In this document: positions 22,757-35,175 of the stretch, one piece after another
How the letters are laid out: each line of letters opens with the position of its first letter
Numbering within the stretch: position 1 is the stretch's first letter
From: Sophora flavescens
Lineage: Eukaryota; Streptophyta; Magnoliopsida; Fabales; Fabaceae
Assembly: GCA_030762895.1 (NCBI GenBank)
Contig: CM061067.1
Coordinates: 102,612,602 to 102,676,601 of the forward strand
Length of the DNA stretch: 64,000 bases
Reading direction: 5' to 3'
Notes under the pieces: model-generated
Seen by the model: only the letters and a program-made list of their open reading frames with translations
What the model was told of the DNA's origin: nothing
The model's database searches: none
Translations under genes and position numbers: made by a program

Positions 22757-24682
22757 AATTATCTATCCAAATCTAAAAAAAAAAATTTGTTTTATTTCAA
22801 ACATGGATCCTAAAGTATAATACTTTTTATTAAGTTATTAATTATTATTGTCCATTATAAATAGATGGTGAAATATTTGACTAACTATCATCTTTAAAAT
22901 AAAATACATGTGAAAAATAAAAATAAATTATGGGTGGGGTAGAAAAATAATTTAAATAATTGTTGTGAAATAATGTTTCTACCAAACTAAAATAAGAGTT
23001 ACTCATACAAGTAAAAAGAAAAAAACACATTTTTTTTTTTGGAAATGACGTTTTTAAAATATATTGTTAATAATAGTATAATGCATTTAATGACTTAACG
23101 TTAAATGATAAATGGATAGTGTTTAATGTACTATATAGTATATAAAATATATATAAATTTACAATCTAATAAAATGTATAAAATAAATGTTATATGTATA
23201 TATATATATGATATAATATTAAAATATAAGATATATAGAATATAATAGTTCCATGTACTGTATAATTTCTTCAACACCATCTCGATCATAAGTCTCATCT
23301 TTGCCATCCTCTTTGTAAATTTCACCATTGATAATCATGTATATATGTACGACTATTTACATACCATCATTAACAGTTTTCCAACATCATCCAGGTTTAA
23401 CTTATTCGGTGGTCACGACCAGATCATAACCTGATTCGTGAGGTCCTAAGTTTCTATTCAATTACTAAGATAAGATTTCATATTCCATGGTTCACACTTG
23501 CCTAGCATGACATGCTAAATACACATTGGTCAATCATCGGCTATAGTCTTGTTTCATCAACTGTTTCAAAGGTCATCTGATTTTATTTATTTATTGGTTA
23601 TTGGTTATTGATGGTTGGATAATTAATAATTAAAATTTATTAATAATACTTTATTTATCTGGGAATTTAATTATTTATTATTTATTTTAAAAGTTATTTA
23701 TTATTAATTAAATAATTAGTTAACTTTCATTTATTATTTATTTAAACTTAGAAATTAATTTTTAATGTGGACTTTTTTTTTTTAGTAGAATAAATTATTT
23801 ATTGATATGTCATTATGATGTGAAGATTCTCCAAAATCTTCACGATGACCAAATCTTTCAAAAGTCTTTCCAAAATCCAAGATTATCATTCCCAATCTAA
23901 GGCCAACATGATCTACTACCCTAACTTGCCACGTGCCCAGCATTCAAAGCTAGAGGCTTACCACTTGTCCAACATGCACTTGGCTTAGGCGTTTAGTCAT
24001 CATAACCTATTTTCATTTCATTTTCCATTTAATTTTCATTAACACCTAAAATGAATTAAACCTTATTATTTTTGGGTCAAAGTCCCAAACTATGGTGTTC
24101 TTGTTTCAAGAACATGATTAATATCTTGAATGTGTTCATTTACACTTTGATTTTCACCTTTCGAAACTTGATTTATTTTGGTTGAAACTTCTAAGTTTCA
24201 TGAATCATTGAAAGTTTCTATCCTAACTCTCAATCTCTTAGCTAATAGGGCTTAAAATCCTTTGTTCCATTTCCTCATGAAGGTTTCGACCATATCAAGT
24301 TGGATGCGTGTTCATACTCATTCCAAGAACAGGATGACCTCTTTCAATGCATTCATCCTAATTCTTGAACGGAACTACCATATCTTTAGTTTGATGAAGA
24401 TCTTCGAGTTCATAGTATAAAACGCAAAGTTTTTAGTCTGAATCATGTTAGTTGCTTTAAACTCAAAAGTGGGCAAATTGAGTTTTAAAACTTTTCACAA
24501 AACCAACGTTTTAAAAATAAGTTTTAATAAAATTCGTCTAGATCTTATAATGGACATGAATACCTTGTTTATCTGAATATCATGATTAAAAAAGTCTAAC
24601 TCAATCAATACAATAGATCGAAATTTAGATATTAAAGCGCCAAAAGAGTTTGAGAGAGAATAACGTGCAAATCAATTTATCC
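22757..24682. other. AT-rich intergenic region
   Basis: No credible gene. 23100-23240 is rich in TATA words with a short (TA)n; 23580-23820 is nearly pure A/T. 23820-24680 has more balanced composition but no recognisable domain or element ends. Confidence 0.5.
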
Positions 24683-24956
24683 TGGTTTGTAACACCCTGA
24701 ATTTCACCCTACATTAATAAATGTTAATATGTGTTAGACTTAGGTTATATATGCTTGTTCTTGACGTCTAAGTTCATGTTTGGGGAAGTTTAGCCTTAGA
24801 AAGGTTCAATCCTTTTAGAGTCCTAGTAACATGTTTCACCGTTTTGGCCATATCTTAAGTTCTACATGTCCGATTGAGGTGATCTTTGATGCGTTGGAAA
24901 GCTAAGAGAATTATTTACAAGTCTTATTTTATGTTTTTTGGCCAATTCAGTTGTTT

Positions 24957-25290
24957 AGTAGACCTCGCGCCTCAATATTTGTTCGTGAGCTGTGTCTGCC
25001 GAGACACAGCTGTGTCTCCTGATAGACATAGCTGTGTCTATTTCTAGCAAAAGTTGTTTTGGCCTGGACGCAGCAGTAGGCCTCGCGCCTCAATCTTTTT
25101 TCGTGAGTTGTGTCTGCCGAGACACAACTGTGTCTCCTGATAGACACAGTTGTGTCTATTTCTAGCAAAAGTTGTTTTGTCCTGGACACAGCTGTGTCTC
25201 CTGATAGACACAGCTGTGTCGAATTCCTTAGAACGCTGATCTATTTTGACCAGGACACAGCTGTGTCTCCTAATAGACACATTTGTGTCT
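24957..25290. repeat. Tandem 118-bp duplication with palindromic ACACAGCTGTGT motifs
   Basis: A unit of 118 bp (CCTCGCGCCTCAAT at 24963 and 25081) is present twice and then continues partly. The palindrome GACACAGCTGTGTC occurs exactly near 25003, 25185, 25207 and 25254, plus near-copies such as GACACAACTGTGTC, usually in pairs joined by TCCTGATA. It lies in U3, just before the LTR TATA box. Confidence 0.85.
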
Positions 25291-25315
25291 AGTTTTCGAT
25301 GTTTTTCGATGATAA

Positions 25316-25323
25316 TATAAATA
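25316..25323 (+). promoter_or_regulatory. TATA box of the large LTR
   Basis: TATAAATA, followed by a pyrimidine-rich stretch from about 25360 that resembles a transcribed leader. Confidence 0.5.
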
Positions 25324-27438
25324 AGTGAGTCAGGAGGGTTACAAGTTACAACGCTTATTTTGACTCTTCCTCTCAATCCTTGGCCGTCAAAAACCCTCTT
25401 CTCTCCCTCCCCTTGAACCTCCTAAAGACTCTTGGTGTTTTCTTTTGCGATTGGAGAATAAACCGCGCATTAGTGTCAATTAAGGTAATCTTGTAAACCC
25501 TTTGTTGATCTCCTTTTATTTTCTTGAATTGGGGATTAACTACTCCTTCTTTCTTTGATGTTCTTGACTAAGATCCTTTGAACCGTTCGAGTGGACCAAG
25601 TTTGGATTCGCTCAAAGTGACCGTAGATTAGATCGTCATACCATGTATGGGGAGGAGGATAGTATGAACATTAGCAAGAGGGTAGCGTAAGATGAAGGGT
25701 TCCCATGACCCTATTGTTTGTAAACTGTTAATGGATGCCTTTCACATGTTTGATTATATGTTTAATTGATTATTGGTGTGCCAGTTATGACTATGAATGT
25801 CTAATTGCTATAACTATTTTATGGTTCATGATGTATGCCAATTTATATGTTTGATGATATGTGTTATGTCATGATTAACTGATTAAATTGGTATGTTGAA
25901 TGCGTCATGAATGTTGTTAGTTTGATGATGTTGATTATTATGCCATGGTTGAATGTATGGTGATTTATGATGAACACATTAATAAAACTCTAATTGGTTA
26001 AAATAGTGCTCTTTATTAACATGGTAATTAAAGGAACAATTTCCCCAAAAGTATTATAAAACATGAATTTAGTAGTGAGAGGTGAGATTAATGTTTGATG
26101 GTCCTTGACTAGACTCTAGGACTGATTTAAGAGTGTTTAGGGAGTTTTTGGCTAAAGAACATAACCAAACCTTCCCAGTCAGTACGGTCACGCTCCAAGA
26201 AGCACGGTCGTGCTTAACAGGGAGCACGCCCGTGCTCTCCCAATTAGAACAGTGGCGTGAACTAAAGGATTAAAGGGTAGTTATACCCAAATGTCCCCAA
26301 ATGAGGAAATAATACACCAATCGAATGATAACAAGTTAGATGACTTAATTAAATATTAATTAAGATATATAAGAATAACAAGTTGGTTAAGGCGGTGCCC
26401 AGTGGGTTACCGCACGTTGATAGACTTTGGTGCTTTTTGGCCAAAGTGACCTCGATGCTTTTTGATCGAGGTGTTGATGAGTTGAACCTTAGTGCTTTTT
26501 GGCTAAGGGGGCCTTGACCCAGAAGGGTTAAGCTGTTGACGCTGATGTTGGTGATAAGTCTTGGGTGCTTATTGGCCCAAGCAAAGGAGGTGGCTGCCTT
26601 GTTTGTTGTTGTGCTCATGCATTCATACGTTGAAGTTGTTAGTGGGGGAAGTTCAACACAGGGGAAGTCATCCTAGAGTACGGTGATCTGGCCAAGTCTC
26701 GGGTGGTTTACCCAAGGTTTGGTAAACCGTGAGCCCCCGCGGTGGCGTACCCTCGTAATGGTGCGTTGGCTATCCAAGGGGCTCACCCATGGTTTGGTGG
26801 ACTGCCGGTGTTGGAGCTTTTTGGTCAATGTGGATATGTAACTCCGAAGTTGCCTTCTTGAGATAGTTTGGATCCACATGCATAATGGAGTACCGATTAG
26901 TGTTGCACCGCATAGCATACGTTGGTTGATTTAATATGTTGATATAATTGTATGTTGATGCTAAATGATGGAGATGCTATGTATATGATGGATGTTCATC
27001 TTGCTTACTATCTCCATGCCGATGTGTTTATATGTTTTCTTACTCCCCGTTTTCTCTGTTTCTTTTGTTGGCATGTATCTCTTTATATAGAGGACGGTGA
27101 GCAGCCAGTGGAGAAGTGACTCTGAGGAGCCGCGACTCTAGTTAGGAGTTATCAGTAGTTATAGTTGTTTTTAGTTTCAGTTGTATTCCAAGGATTTTAC
27201 TCCGGAACGGTTATACAAGCTCTGTATGTGACATCGAGGTTGGGTTATGTTTTATGCTTTTGATGTTCATGTTTACGTTTTATCTTTTTACAACTTTTTA
27301 TGTTTTTCCGCGTTGAGACGTTACAATGCGGTGCTTTCTATCCGGTTTTTATTTTATGAAATAAATACATGTTTTACTTTTATATATTTACCTTTTAACG
27401 TTTTGTATAACATGCAGGACAGAGGGTGTCACATGGTT

Positions 27439-27980
27439 TGGCTACCAAACCACTAGGTGACGTATATCCGGTCCTCATGCTGCCATAGTGAGATTTGTCT
27501 ACTATAATTCAAGTTTCAACCAAGTGCGCTTGTTAAACCTTTACAAAGTATAGCATTTTTCACCTTTGGAATTCATCACCCTTGTAAAGAAGCCTCTATA
27601 CAATTCTTCACAAATTCTAAGCGATCTCTCACCCTCGCACAATAACATAGAGATACATCACTCTCTTCTAACAAAAAATTGTATGAAAATTTCTTACTAA
27701 AACTCTTCCAGTTTGATACGCGAATTGAAACCTATGAGTAAAACTATTTTTTTCCTCATATAAATAGCTCTCAAATCAAAACTAAATGGTATGGAATTTT
27801 TAATTATGTTTCTTATGCAAAAATACTTGCTTTTATTTACCATTTACAGTGTATTAAAAAAATATGAACGTTAGGCTTAAAAGATGAGGTTACTAGAATC
27901 ATAACAAATTCGTTAAATTTTTTTTCCAAACACGGTACATCGATTCATGTTCTTATCATTTTCAACGTGTGTACATAGAT
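27439..27980. other. Unassigned sequence between two insertions
   Basis: AT-rich, no reading frame or element ends recognised. Together with 33098-33357 it is the target into which the copia element at 27986 inserted. Confidence 0.45.
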
Positions 27981-27985
27981 TACTT

Positions 27986-28307
27986 TGTCATCAGTGTAAT
28001 ATTAACTAACCTAGAGCAGTTAGACAGTTAGTTAGACAGTTAGAAAGTTAGTTAGAAGTTAGCCAGAGGTAGTTAATTTACTAAGCTTGATCAACATGTA
28101 TATATACCTATCTCTGTAACTAACCAGGCAAATGAATGAAATCAGTTATGATTCACTCATCATATCAGTCTCAATTCTCTGCTCTTCTTCCTCTATTTTC
28201 TTCTCCTTGCGATAACTTGTGCAACAAGTTTCTTCAGTTCTTCATCTCTGTGACCATGATTTGGTCACTGTGTTCTTCAGTTCTTCATCAAGTTTACCAC
28301 TTCTACA
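27986..28307 (+). repeat. 5' LTR of the copia element
   Basis: TG...CA ends, repeated CAGTTAGACAGTTAG-type words near the start, TATATATACC near 28099 as a possible TATA box; directly followed by the primer-binding site. Confidence 0.95.
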
Positions 28308-28319
28308 TGGTATCAGAGC
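28308..28319 (+). promoter_or_regulatory. Primer-binding site of the copia element
   Basis: TGGTATCAGAGC, the standard plant initiator tRNA-Met primer site, directly after the 5' LTR. Confidence 0.92.
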
Positions 28320-28525
28320 TCTGATTCTTCAGAGCTCTGCTACATTTCGATTGGTGCTTCATGGCGCATGAAAGTTAAACTTCTGTTTCTTCTGGTTCCA
28401 ATGGAGGTTCCAGAAATGTCATTGATGATTCTTCACCTTACTATGTTCATCCATCTGAAAATACTTCAATTGTTCTTGTTTCCCCTATCTTGACAAAAGA
28501 AAACTATCATCAGTGAGCAAGATCC

Positions 28526-31500
28526 ATGGAGATGAGTCTGATCTCGAAAAACAAGATAGGGTTTATCGATGGTAGCATCCCTGTGCCATCGAAAACCGAT
28601 TCCATGTTCTCAAATTGGAGAAGAGCCAATAACCTAGTTGTGCGATGGATTATGTGCTCAGTGTCTGACTCAATTGCAAAGAGCATACTCCACAATGCTC
28701 CAGCAAGCAGTATCTGGAAGGAACTCAAATCAAGATTTGCTCAAGGGGACCTCTTCCGCATCTCTGATATAGAAGATTCAATAATCTCCCTCAAGCAAGG
28801 TGAGCTAAGTGTAACTGATTTTTTCACAGAATTAAAGATTCTTTGGGATGAACTAGATGATTACAGACCTTTACCAGTGTGTACATGTGAATTAAGGTGT
28901 TCTTGTGATGCATTAATAAATGTTGAAAAGTATAAAACTCAGGATCGTGTGATAAGATTCTTGAAAGGGTTAAATGAACCCTATGGGGTAGTAAAATCAC
29001 AAATTATGTTAATGAAGCCCCTTCCTCCACTTGATGAAGTATTCTCAATGATAGTGCAACAAGAAAGACAGTTAGTTGTTGAAATTGTTGAACCAAAAAT
29101 GATTGCAGCATTAGGAAGGGACAATAGCTATGGCTATGGTCGTGGAAATGGTAGAGGTTCTGGAAACTTTGGCAAGAACCAGGGTAGTAGAGGTCATAAC
29201 AGTGGAAAGGTCTATATTGTGGTAAAAGTGGACATACTGTTGATACCTGCTATAGGAAGCATGGCTTCCCTCCTAATTTTCAATTCCGGAATCAAGGGAG
29301 AATTAACTCAGCTGCATCTGAAGGCAATGATGCTGACAGCAATGAAGAGATCAGTGGTACTAACCAGAAAATAGATCAGGACAGACCAGGTTTCAATTTG
29401 ACTGCAGAGCAGTACCAAGGCTTGATGAACTTGTTACAGCAATCTCAAAAACAGTTACCCTCACCTTCAACTAATCAGATTAGCACTATAATGTCATCAA
29501 CATCATGTGCACACCCTTCTCCTCATGATTCAGGTAACCCCTTATTGTTTCCCTTTAGTACTTGGATATTGGACAGTGGTGCAACTAACCACATTTGCTA
29601 CAATCTCTAATTTTATTCATCATTCCATAAAATAAAGTCAATTAGGGTAAAACTCCCTAATGGAAATGAAGTTCTTGCTTGTTATTCAGGTAGCATTACC
29701 TTTTCTAAGAGTTTTGCATTGCATGATGTATTGCATATACCTCATTTTTCATATAATCTTCTTTCAGTCACCAAATTGACTTCATCTTTACCCTATACAC
29801 TTTCTTTTGACTCTCATTCTTGTTGTATCCAGGAGAAAACTACATTGAGGTTGATTGGTACAGCTGAGGTGCAAAATGGGATCTATATCTTGAAGATGCC
29901 TGTCTGCAAAAGTAGTTTTTCTTCTAATTCTGTGTCAATAAACATTACTACTGTCCCACAGTCCAGTTTATGGCATTTTCGTTTGGCTCATGCCTCAAAT
30001 GATTGTATACAAACTATTCATTCCTTTACTCCTTCTGTTAATGTGAATAAAGAATACATTTGTAATGTTTGCCACTTATCAAAACAAAAGAAACTCCCAT
30101 TTTCTGTTAGCAGTTCACAATCTGTCAAATCCTTTGATTTGATTCATGCTGATATATGGGGGCCATTTCCCATTCTTTCGGTCCATGGACATAGGTACTT
30201 CCTAAGCATAGTGGATGACTTTTCTAGGTTCACTTGGATTTTCTTAATGAAAGCAAAGAGTGAAGCCTCTCAACTATTACAGAACTTTGTCACAATGATT
30301 GAAAGACAATTCGAATGTAAAATCAAAACCATAAGGAGTGATAATGGCCCCGAATTCCTTATGCGAGACTATTACCTTTCCAATGGAATAGTCCATCAAA
30401 CTACCTGCACCTATACCCCTCAACAAAATGGGATTGTGGAGAGGAAGTACCAACACATTCTAAATGTAGCTAGAGCTCTCATGTTAAAAGTCACCTTCCC
30501 AAAGTCTATTGGACATATGCCATTGTGCATGTTGTCCACATCATCAATCTCTTGCCCACACCTCTTCTAAAGAAACACTCACCTTATGAAAAACTTTATG
30601 GTAATGTCCCTGATTTTAACCACTTGAAGGTCTTTGGTTGTTTGTCTTTTGGAAACATTCCTGCAGGTTCTTCCACCAAACTTGATGCAAGAGCATGCAA
30701 ATGTGTCTTTTTTAGGCTATAAAGCAGGAACAAAGGGATATATCCTTTTAAATCTGCACACCAGAGAGTTATTCATCTCCAGAAATGTGTCCTTTTATGA
30801 GTCAGTCTTTCCCTTTGTTCAAATCCATGAATCTGTCCAAAATTCACCCACATCACTCAGGGGTCCCTTCCCTGCTCCTCAGGACATTGATCCAAATGTC
30901 TATAATGATACCTTGTTGATTCCACCTGAGTTTCCCTCACAGAATACTTCTCCACCAAATTTACCAAAACAGACAATTGATAGCCAACCTGCACATCACA
31001 GTTCAGATTCTCCCACCTCACCACCATCTCAACCAATTAGAAGATCTACTAGACAGAGGCAGGCACCTTCATACCTGCAAGAATATCACTACAACCTTGC
31101 AGCAGATTGCATCACAGCTGCTGCCACACCATCCTCAAGTGTATCCTACCCTATTAAATCATATTTATCTTATAATTATCTTTCACCCTCTTACAAATCT
31201 GTTGTCTTTTCTGTTTCTGCCGAGGTTGAGCATTATAGTTACACTCAAGCCATCAAACAAGATTACTGGAAACAAGCCATCCAAGCTGAGCTACAAGCTT
31301 TGGCAGCAAATGAAACCTGGTCCCTAACTGATCTTCCCAAGGATAAGACACCAATCGGTTGCAAATGGGTGTTCAAAATCAAGCATAGGGCAGATGGCTC
31401 GGTTGAGAGGTACAAAGCTCGCCTAGTGACAAAGGGCTACACTCAAACCGAAGGGATAGACTATCTAGACACTTTTTCTCCCATAGCCAAACTGACTACA

Positions 31501-32763
31501 GTGAGACTGGTCCTGTCCTTAGCATCCATCAATGGTTGGCTCCTTAAGCAACTTGATGTGAACAATGCATTTTTGCATGGAGATTTGATGGAAGATGTAT
31601 ATATGACCCTGCCACCTGGAATCTCTGCTGCTCACTCTGGCCAAGTCTGCAAGTTACAAAAGTCCCCCTATAGACTTAAACAAGCAAGTAGGCAATGGTT
31701 TGCCAAGCTGTCTTCATTCTTGATCGGGTCCGGTTACTCTCAGTCCAAGAGTGACTACTCTATCTTTGTTAAGACCTCGGCACACTCATTCACAACTCTT
31801 TTGGTCTATGTTGATGATGTGATTCTCACTGGAAACAATGCTGTCGAGATCACCCATATCAAGGCTGCACTTGATGACAAGTTCAAAATCAAGGATTTGG
31901 ATGACTTGAAGTTCTTCCTAGGCCTGGAAGTTGCTAGAAGCAAAGCTGGAATTTTTGTGAACCAGAGGAAATATGCTCTAGAATAGATCTCAGATGCAGG
32001 CCTTCTTGCCTGCAAACCAGCTGCTACACCTATGGATTGCAAGAATCATTTGAGCCAGACTGATGGGGAGCCACTTGAAGACATATCTGGGTATAGAAGA
32101 CTAGTTGGCAGGTTGCTGTACTTGACCACAACAAGGCCTGATATAGCCTTTGCTGTCCAGCAACTATCTTAATTCATGGCCAAACCAACCACGACTCACT
32201 ACAGTAATGCCATTCGGGTATTAAGATACCTTAAGGGTTCACCAGGCCTCGGTTTGTTCTTGCCCAACAACTCCACTCTCCAGCTCAAGGCTTACAGTGA
32301 TAGTGACTGGGCAACTTGTCGAAACACCCGTAGATCCATCACAGGGTATTGCATCTACCTTGGCTCTTCACTTATTTCTTGGAAATCAAAGAAACAAAGC
32401 ACCGTCTCCAAGAGCTCCTGTGAGGCTGAATATAGAGCCATGGCAGCCACTACATGTGAGATACAATGGCTCAGTTTTCTTCTGCAAGATCTCCAAGTAC
32501 CATTCATTTCTCCAGCCCTTCTATATTGTGACAACCAATCAGCTATGCACATAGCTGACAATCCTGTTTTTCAGGAGAGAACCAAGCACATAGAACTTGA
32601 TTGCCACATTGTCAGAGAGAAGTGCCTTTCTGGGCTGATCAAGTTGTTGCCTGTACCATCTTCCCTACAACTTGCAGATACATTCACCAAGCCTCTAAGC
32701 CCTCAAACTTTCCATCACATTCAGTCCAAGCTAGGCCTCCTAAACTTGTATGCCCCAGCTTGA
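28526..32763 (+). pseudogene. Copia gag-pol pseudogene
   Basis: In order: gag (28526 to about 29200, with WRRANNLVVRWIM and a Gly/Arg-rich end); a zinc knuckle region near 29205-29250, where the frame shifts and the first cysteine is missing, consistent with loss of 4 nt; protease with DSGATNH (about 29570) closed by TAA at 29608-29610; integrase with the zinc-binding H-H-C-C segment (LWHFRLAH, CNVCHLSK) and catalytic residues in HADIWG, SDNGPEF and NGIVERK; frameshifts near 30520 and 30710; RT with NNAFLHG and intact YVDD (about 31807); stops at 31984 and 32170; RNase H with SDSDWA, SSCEAEY and LLYCDNQSA, ending TGA at 32761-32763. At least six lesions make the polyprotein impossible, although the LTRs are still very similar. 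Confidence 0.9.
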
Positions 32764-32769
32764 TGGGGG

Positions 32770-33092
32770 TGTCATCAGTGTAATATTAACTAACCTAGAG
32801 CAGTTAGATATTAGTTAGACAGTTAGAAAGTTAGTTAGAAGTTAGCCAGAGGTAGTAATTTACTAAGCTTGATCAACATGTATATATAACTATCTCTATA
32901 ACTAACCAGGCAGATGAATGAAATCAGTTATCATTCACTCATCATATCAGTCTCAATTCTCTGCTCTTCTTCCTCTATTTTCTTCTCCTCCTTGCGATAA
33001 CTTGTGCAACAAGTTTCTTCAGTTCTTCATCTTTGTGACCACGATTTGGTCACTGTGTTCTTCAGTTCTTCATCAAGTTTACCACTTCTACA
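32770..33092 (+). repeat. 3' LTR of the copia element
   Basis: Matches 27986-28307; preceded by the GATGGGGG purine tract that overlaps the pol stop codon, and followed by TACTT. Confidence 0.95.
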
Positions 33093-33998
33093 TACTTTCT
33101 TGAGTACATCGATTCATTTTTTGATTAAATCGATTTACACTTCTTGTACATCAATTTATAAGTGAAGTCAAAGAGAATATTAGTCTTGAAATACAAAGAC
33201 ATGGATTAAGTATATCAAAGCATACATGTATTGATCAAACTCTTATTTCCGACTTGACTTATACATGGATGTATCAGGTATGTACTTTGAAGTATATGAC
33301 TTAACTTCACAAGAAATTCACATTTTCAACACAGTACATATATGTATACTTTCTATACAATGATTTATGCAAAATTACATTTTTGATCTCTTAAGTTATT
33401 TGTTTTATTCAAATTGGTCCCTTAATTTTTTTTGTGCTAAAATAGATCCTTAAGTTAGGTTCAGGTGACAAAGTGAGGCTTTGTTTACCATTCCTGCAGA
33501 ATCTCTCATCTTCTCTCCTATGTGTCACTCCCGAGCCTATGTGGTACTGCTGACTTGATAATTAATATAATAAAATAATATTTTTTTTTAAAATAATAAT
33601 AAATAAATAAATAAAAATTATTTTCTCTTTTTTTATTATTCTCCCCATCTTCTTCAACAATCTACTTCTTTAATCTTCAAGAACCCACTGCTTCCCCAGC
33701 CACCATACCCTTCACCTTCAACTTCATCTTCTACCTTCTCCATCATCTGTACAATGACCAAAATCTCATAATCCAAAATCCATTCATTCTCTTCAATCAT
33801 CAACCCTTTTACAATAAAAACCAAGAATAAATAAGAAAAGAAAAACAAAACAGAATCTCATCCCCAATTCCTCCGCCGCGCGTCTGCCATCTCTGTCAAT
33901 GTCCGCCACGTAGCTCAGTCCGAACCATATCTATACAGAACCATTGTCGTTCTCACCTCGTCGCAGGTACAGATCCATCTGAGTTCCATCTAACTATT

Positions 33999-34740
33999 GA
34001 TATGATCCTAAGAAGGGAGCATGTAAATTTTTGGATCTATCCTTGAGTGACTACCAAAATATGAAGAAGAAGAAATACAAAAATGGATGAAGGTAAGGAA
34101 TGGAAGGTAGGCGCCACAAATCCAAGGGGATTTGATAAGCCAAGTTGAGGATCGCCACAAGGGTCTTGGACTCTTGATAAGATCAAAGGCGTTGGCTCAA
34201 TGAAGAACCTAAGAGAGAACACTCTCACAATTGGTAAAAACCAAATTGAACATCAAAGTTATATTTCATCATGTAATAGGTGTGTACATATAGCATAGGG
34301 AAAGAAAAACCAAAGGTCATCATAAGATGACATAAACTCCTAATAACTAGACATAACTTTCCACTAAGTGAATATTAAAAGAACATAACTATCCTACTTA
34401 AGAAAATAATAAAAATGACCCATAATTTCTAAAAAGGAGTTACTTAGGCATGCAAGCCAAAAGTCACCCTCCTTTGAAGCTCAAACTCGTCCAAATATTC
34501 GTATTAAACTTTCAGCCCATTTTTCACCATGATAGAAGCCGAATTTGGTCAAGAAGCCTGAGATATGATTTCTAGATAATTTCATAAGCTTTCCAACGTA
34601 CCAAAAAATGCATCAATCGGAGATTCGTAGCTCAAGATATGACCAAATCAAGTATACGGGTTCAATCAAAATTCATCCTAAAAATATTACGAAAATTAAA
34701 AATAAAAGGATAAAAATTGGACTTAATTGTTATCTAATAA
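33999..34740 (-). repeat. LTR of family A inside the MULE
   Basis: Starts TGATATGATCC and is similar through the reverse complement of the solo LTR at 21970-22756 (shared: CGCCACAA..., CTTGATAAGA, ATCAATCGGAGA, TATACGGGTTCA). The right edge is not exact. Either a solo LTR that inserted into the MULE or sequence the MULE captured. Confidence 0.65.
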
Positions 34741-35049
34741 GCCCGCTAATAATAGTGCACTAATATGGATCTGAATATGATTCTTTCCACATACTCAATC
34801 CATCCATGCTTCTATCAACTATTCATTTGGGGGACCTTCGTTGAGGAAGGTTTGGGATTTGAGCAATTGGTCGTTGAAGAAGATGAAAGGGGGTTCGATG
34901 AGGAAGGTGTAGGTGCGGTTGTTGAGGGTGTGAGGGAAGCGAGAGGGTTGAGGGTTCTGCATCTGAAAAATTCATTGTGGATTTATAGGGTTTATTAGTC
35001 ACCAGTTGCTGAGACCCTCTGGACATTTTGGACTAAACCAAATCGTGAG

Positions 35050-35175
35050 GTGGTGGTGGTGAAGCTGCTGCTGTGTGGTGGTGGTGGTGGCGGCGGCAAT
35101 TCATTATGAGTAATAGAAGGTGAAAGTGTTGTTGGGTGGTGGTGGTGGTGGTGAGAGAGAGAGTGTGTGTGTGCG
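35050..35175 (+). repeat. GGT, GAG and GT simple repeats
   Basis: Two clusters of (GGT)n with a following (GA)n(GT)n run, within the MULE. Low-complexity sequence. Confidence 0.8.

Larger units (their letters stand above)
24688..27433 (+). repeat. Large solo LTR of a gypsy element, 2746 bp
   Basis: Starts TGTAACACCC and ends GGGTGTCACA, flanked by a perfect 5-bp duplication TGGTT (24683-24687 and 27434-27438). No primer-binding site, polypurine tract or coding region inside or next to it, so it is best read as a solo LTR. TGTAACACCC ends and lengths of 2-3 kb are typical of Tekay/Del-like chromoviruses. A TATA box (TATAAATA, 25316-25323) supports + orientation. Confidence 0.85.
27986..33092 (+). 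mobile_element. Full-length Ty1/copia retrotransposon, 5107 bp, mutated
   Basis: LTRs 27986-28307 (322 bp) and 32770-33092 (323 bp), both TGTCATCAG...TTCTACA, flanked by a perfect duplication TACTT (27981-27985 and 33093-33097). Primer-binding site TGGTATCAGAGC (28308-28319) and a purine tract GATGGGGG before 32770. The inner part has gag, protease, integrase, RT and RNase H in copia order but with stops and shifts. A hand alignment of the LTRs gives about 7 substitutions and 3 small indels (about 2%). Confidence 0.95.

Noticed and set aside
23150..23240. Dense TATATA run as a possible origin or matrix-attachment site
   Set aside because: Composition alone is not evidence; no supporting motif set.
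24957..25290. CRISPR-like array
   Set aside because: Repeats are tandem or palindromic LTR units without unique spacers of even length, in a plant nuclear genome.
24947..25376. Overlapping frames on both strands in the ACACAGCTGTGT array
   Set aside because: They arise from the palindromic tandem repeat, which keeps several frames open; no protein domain.
24688..27433. Complete TRIM or LARD element instead of a solo LTR
   Set aside because: No second terminal repeat, primer site or purine tract between the TGGTT duplications.
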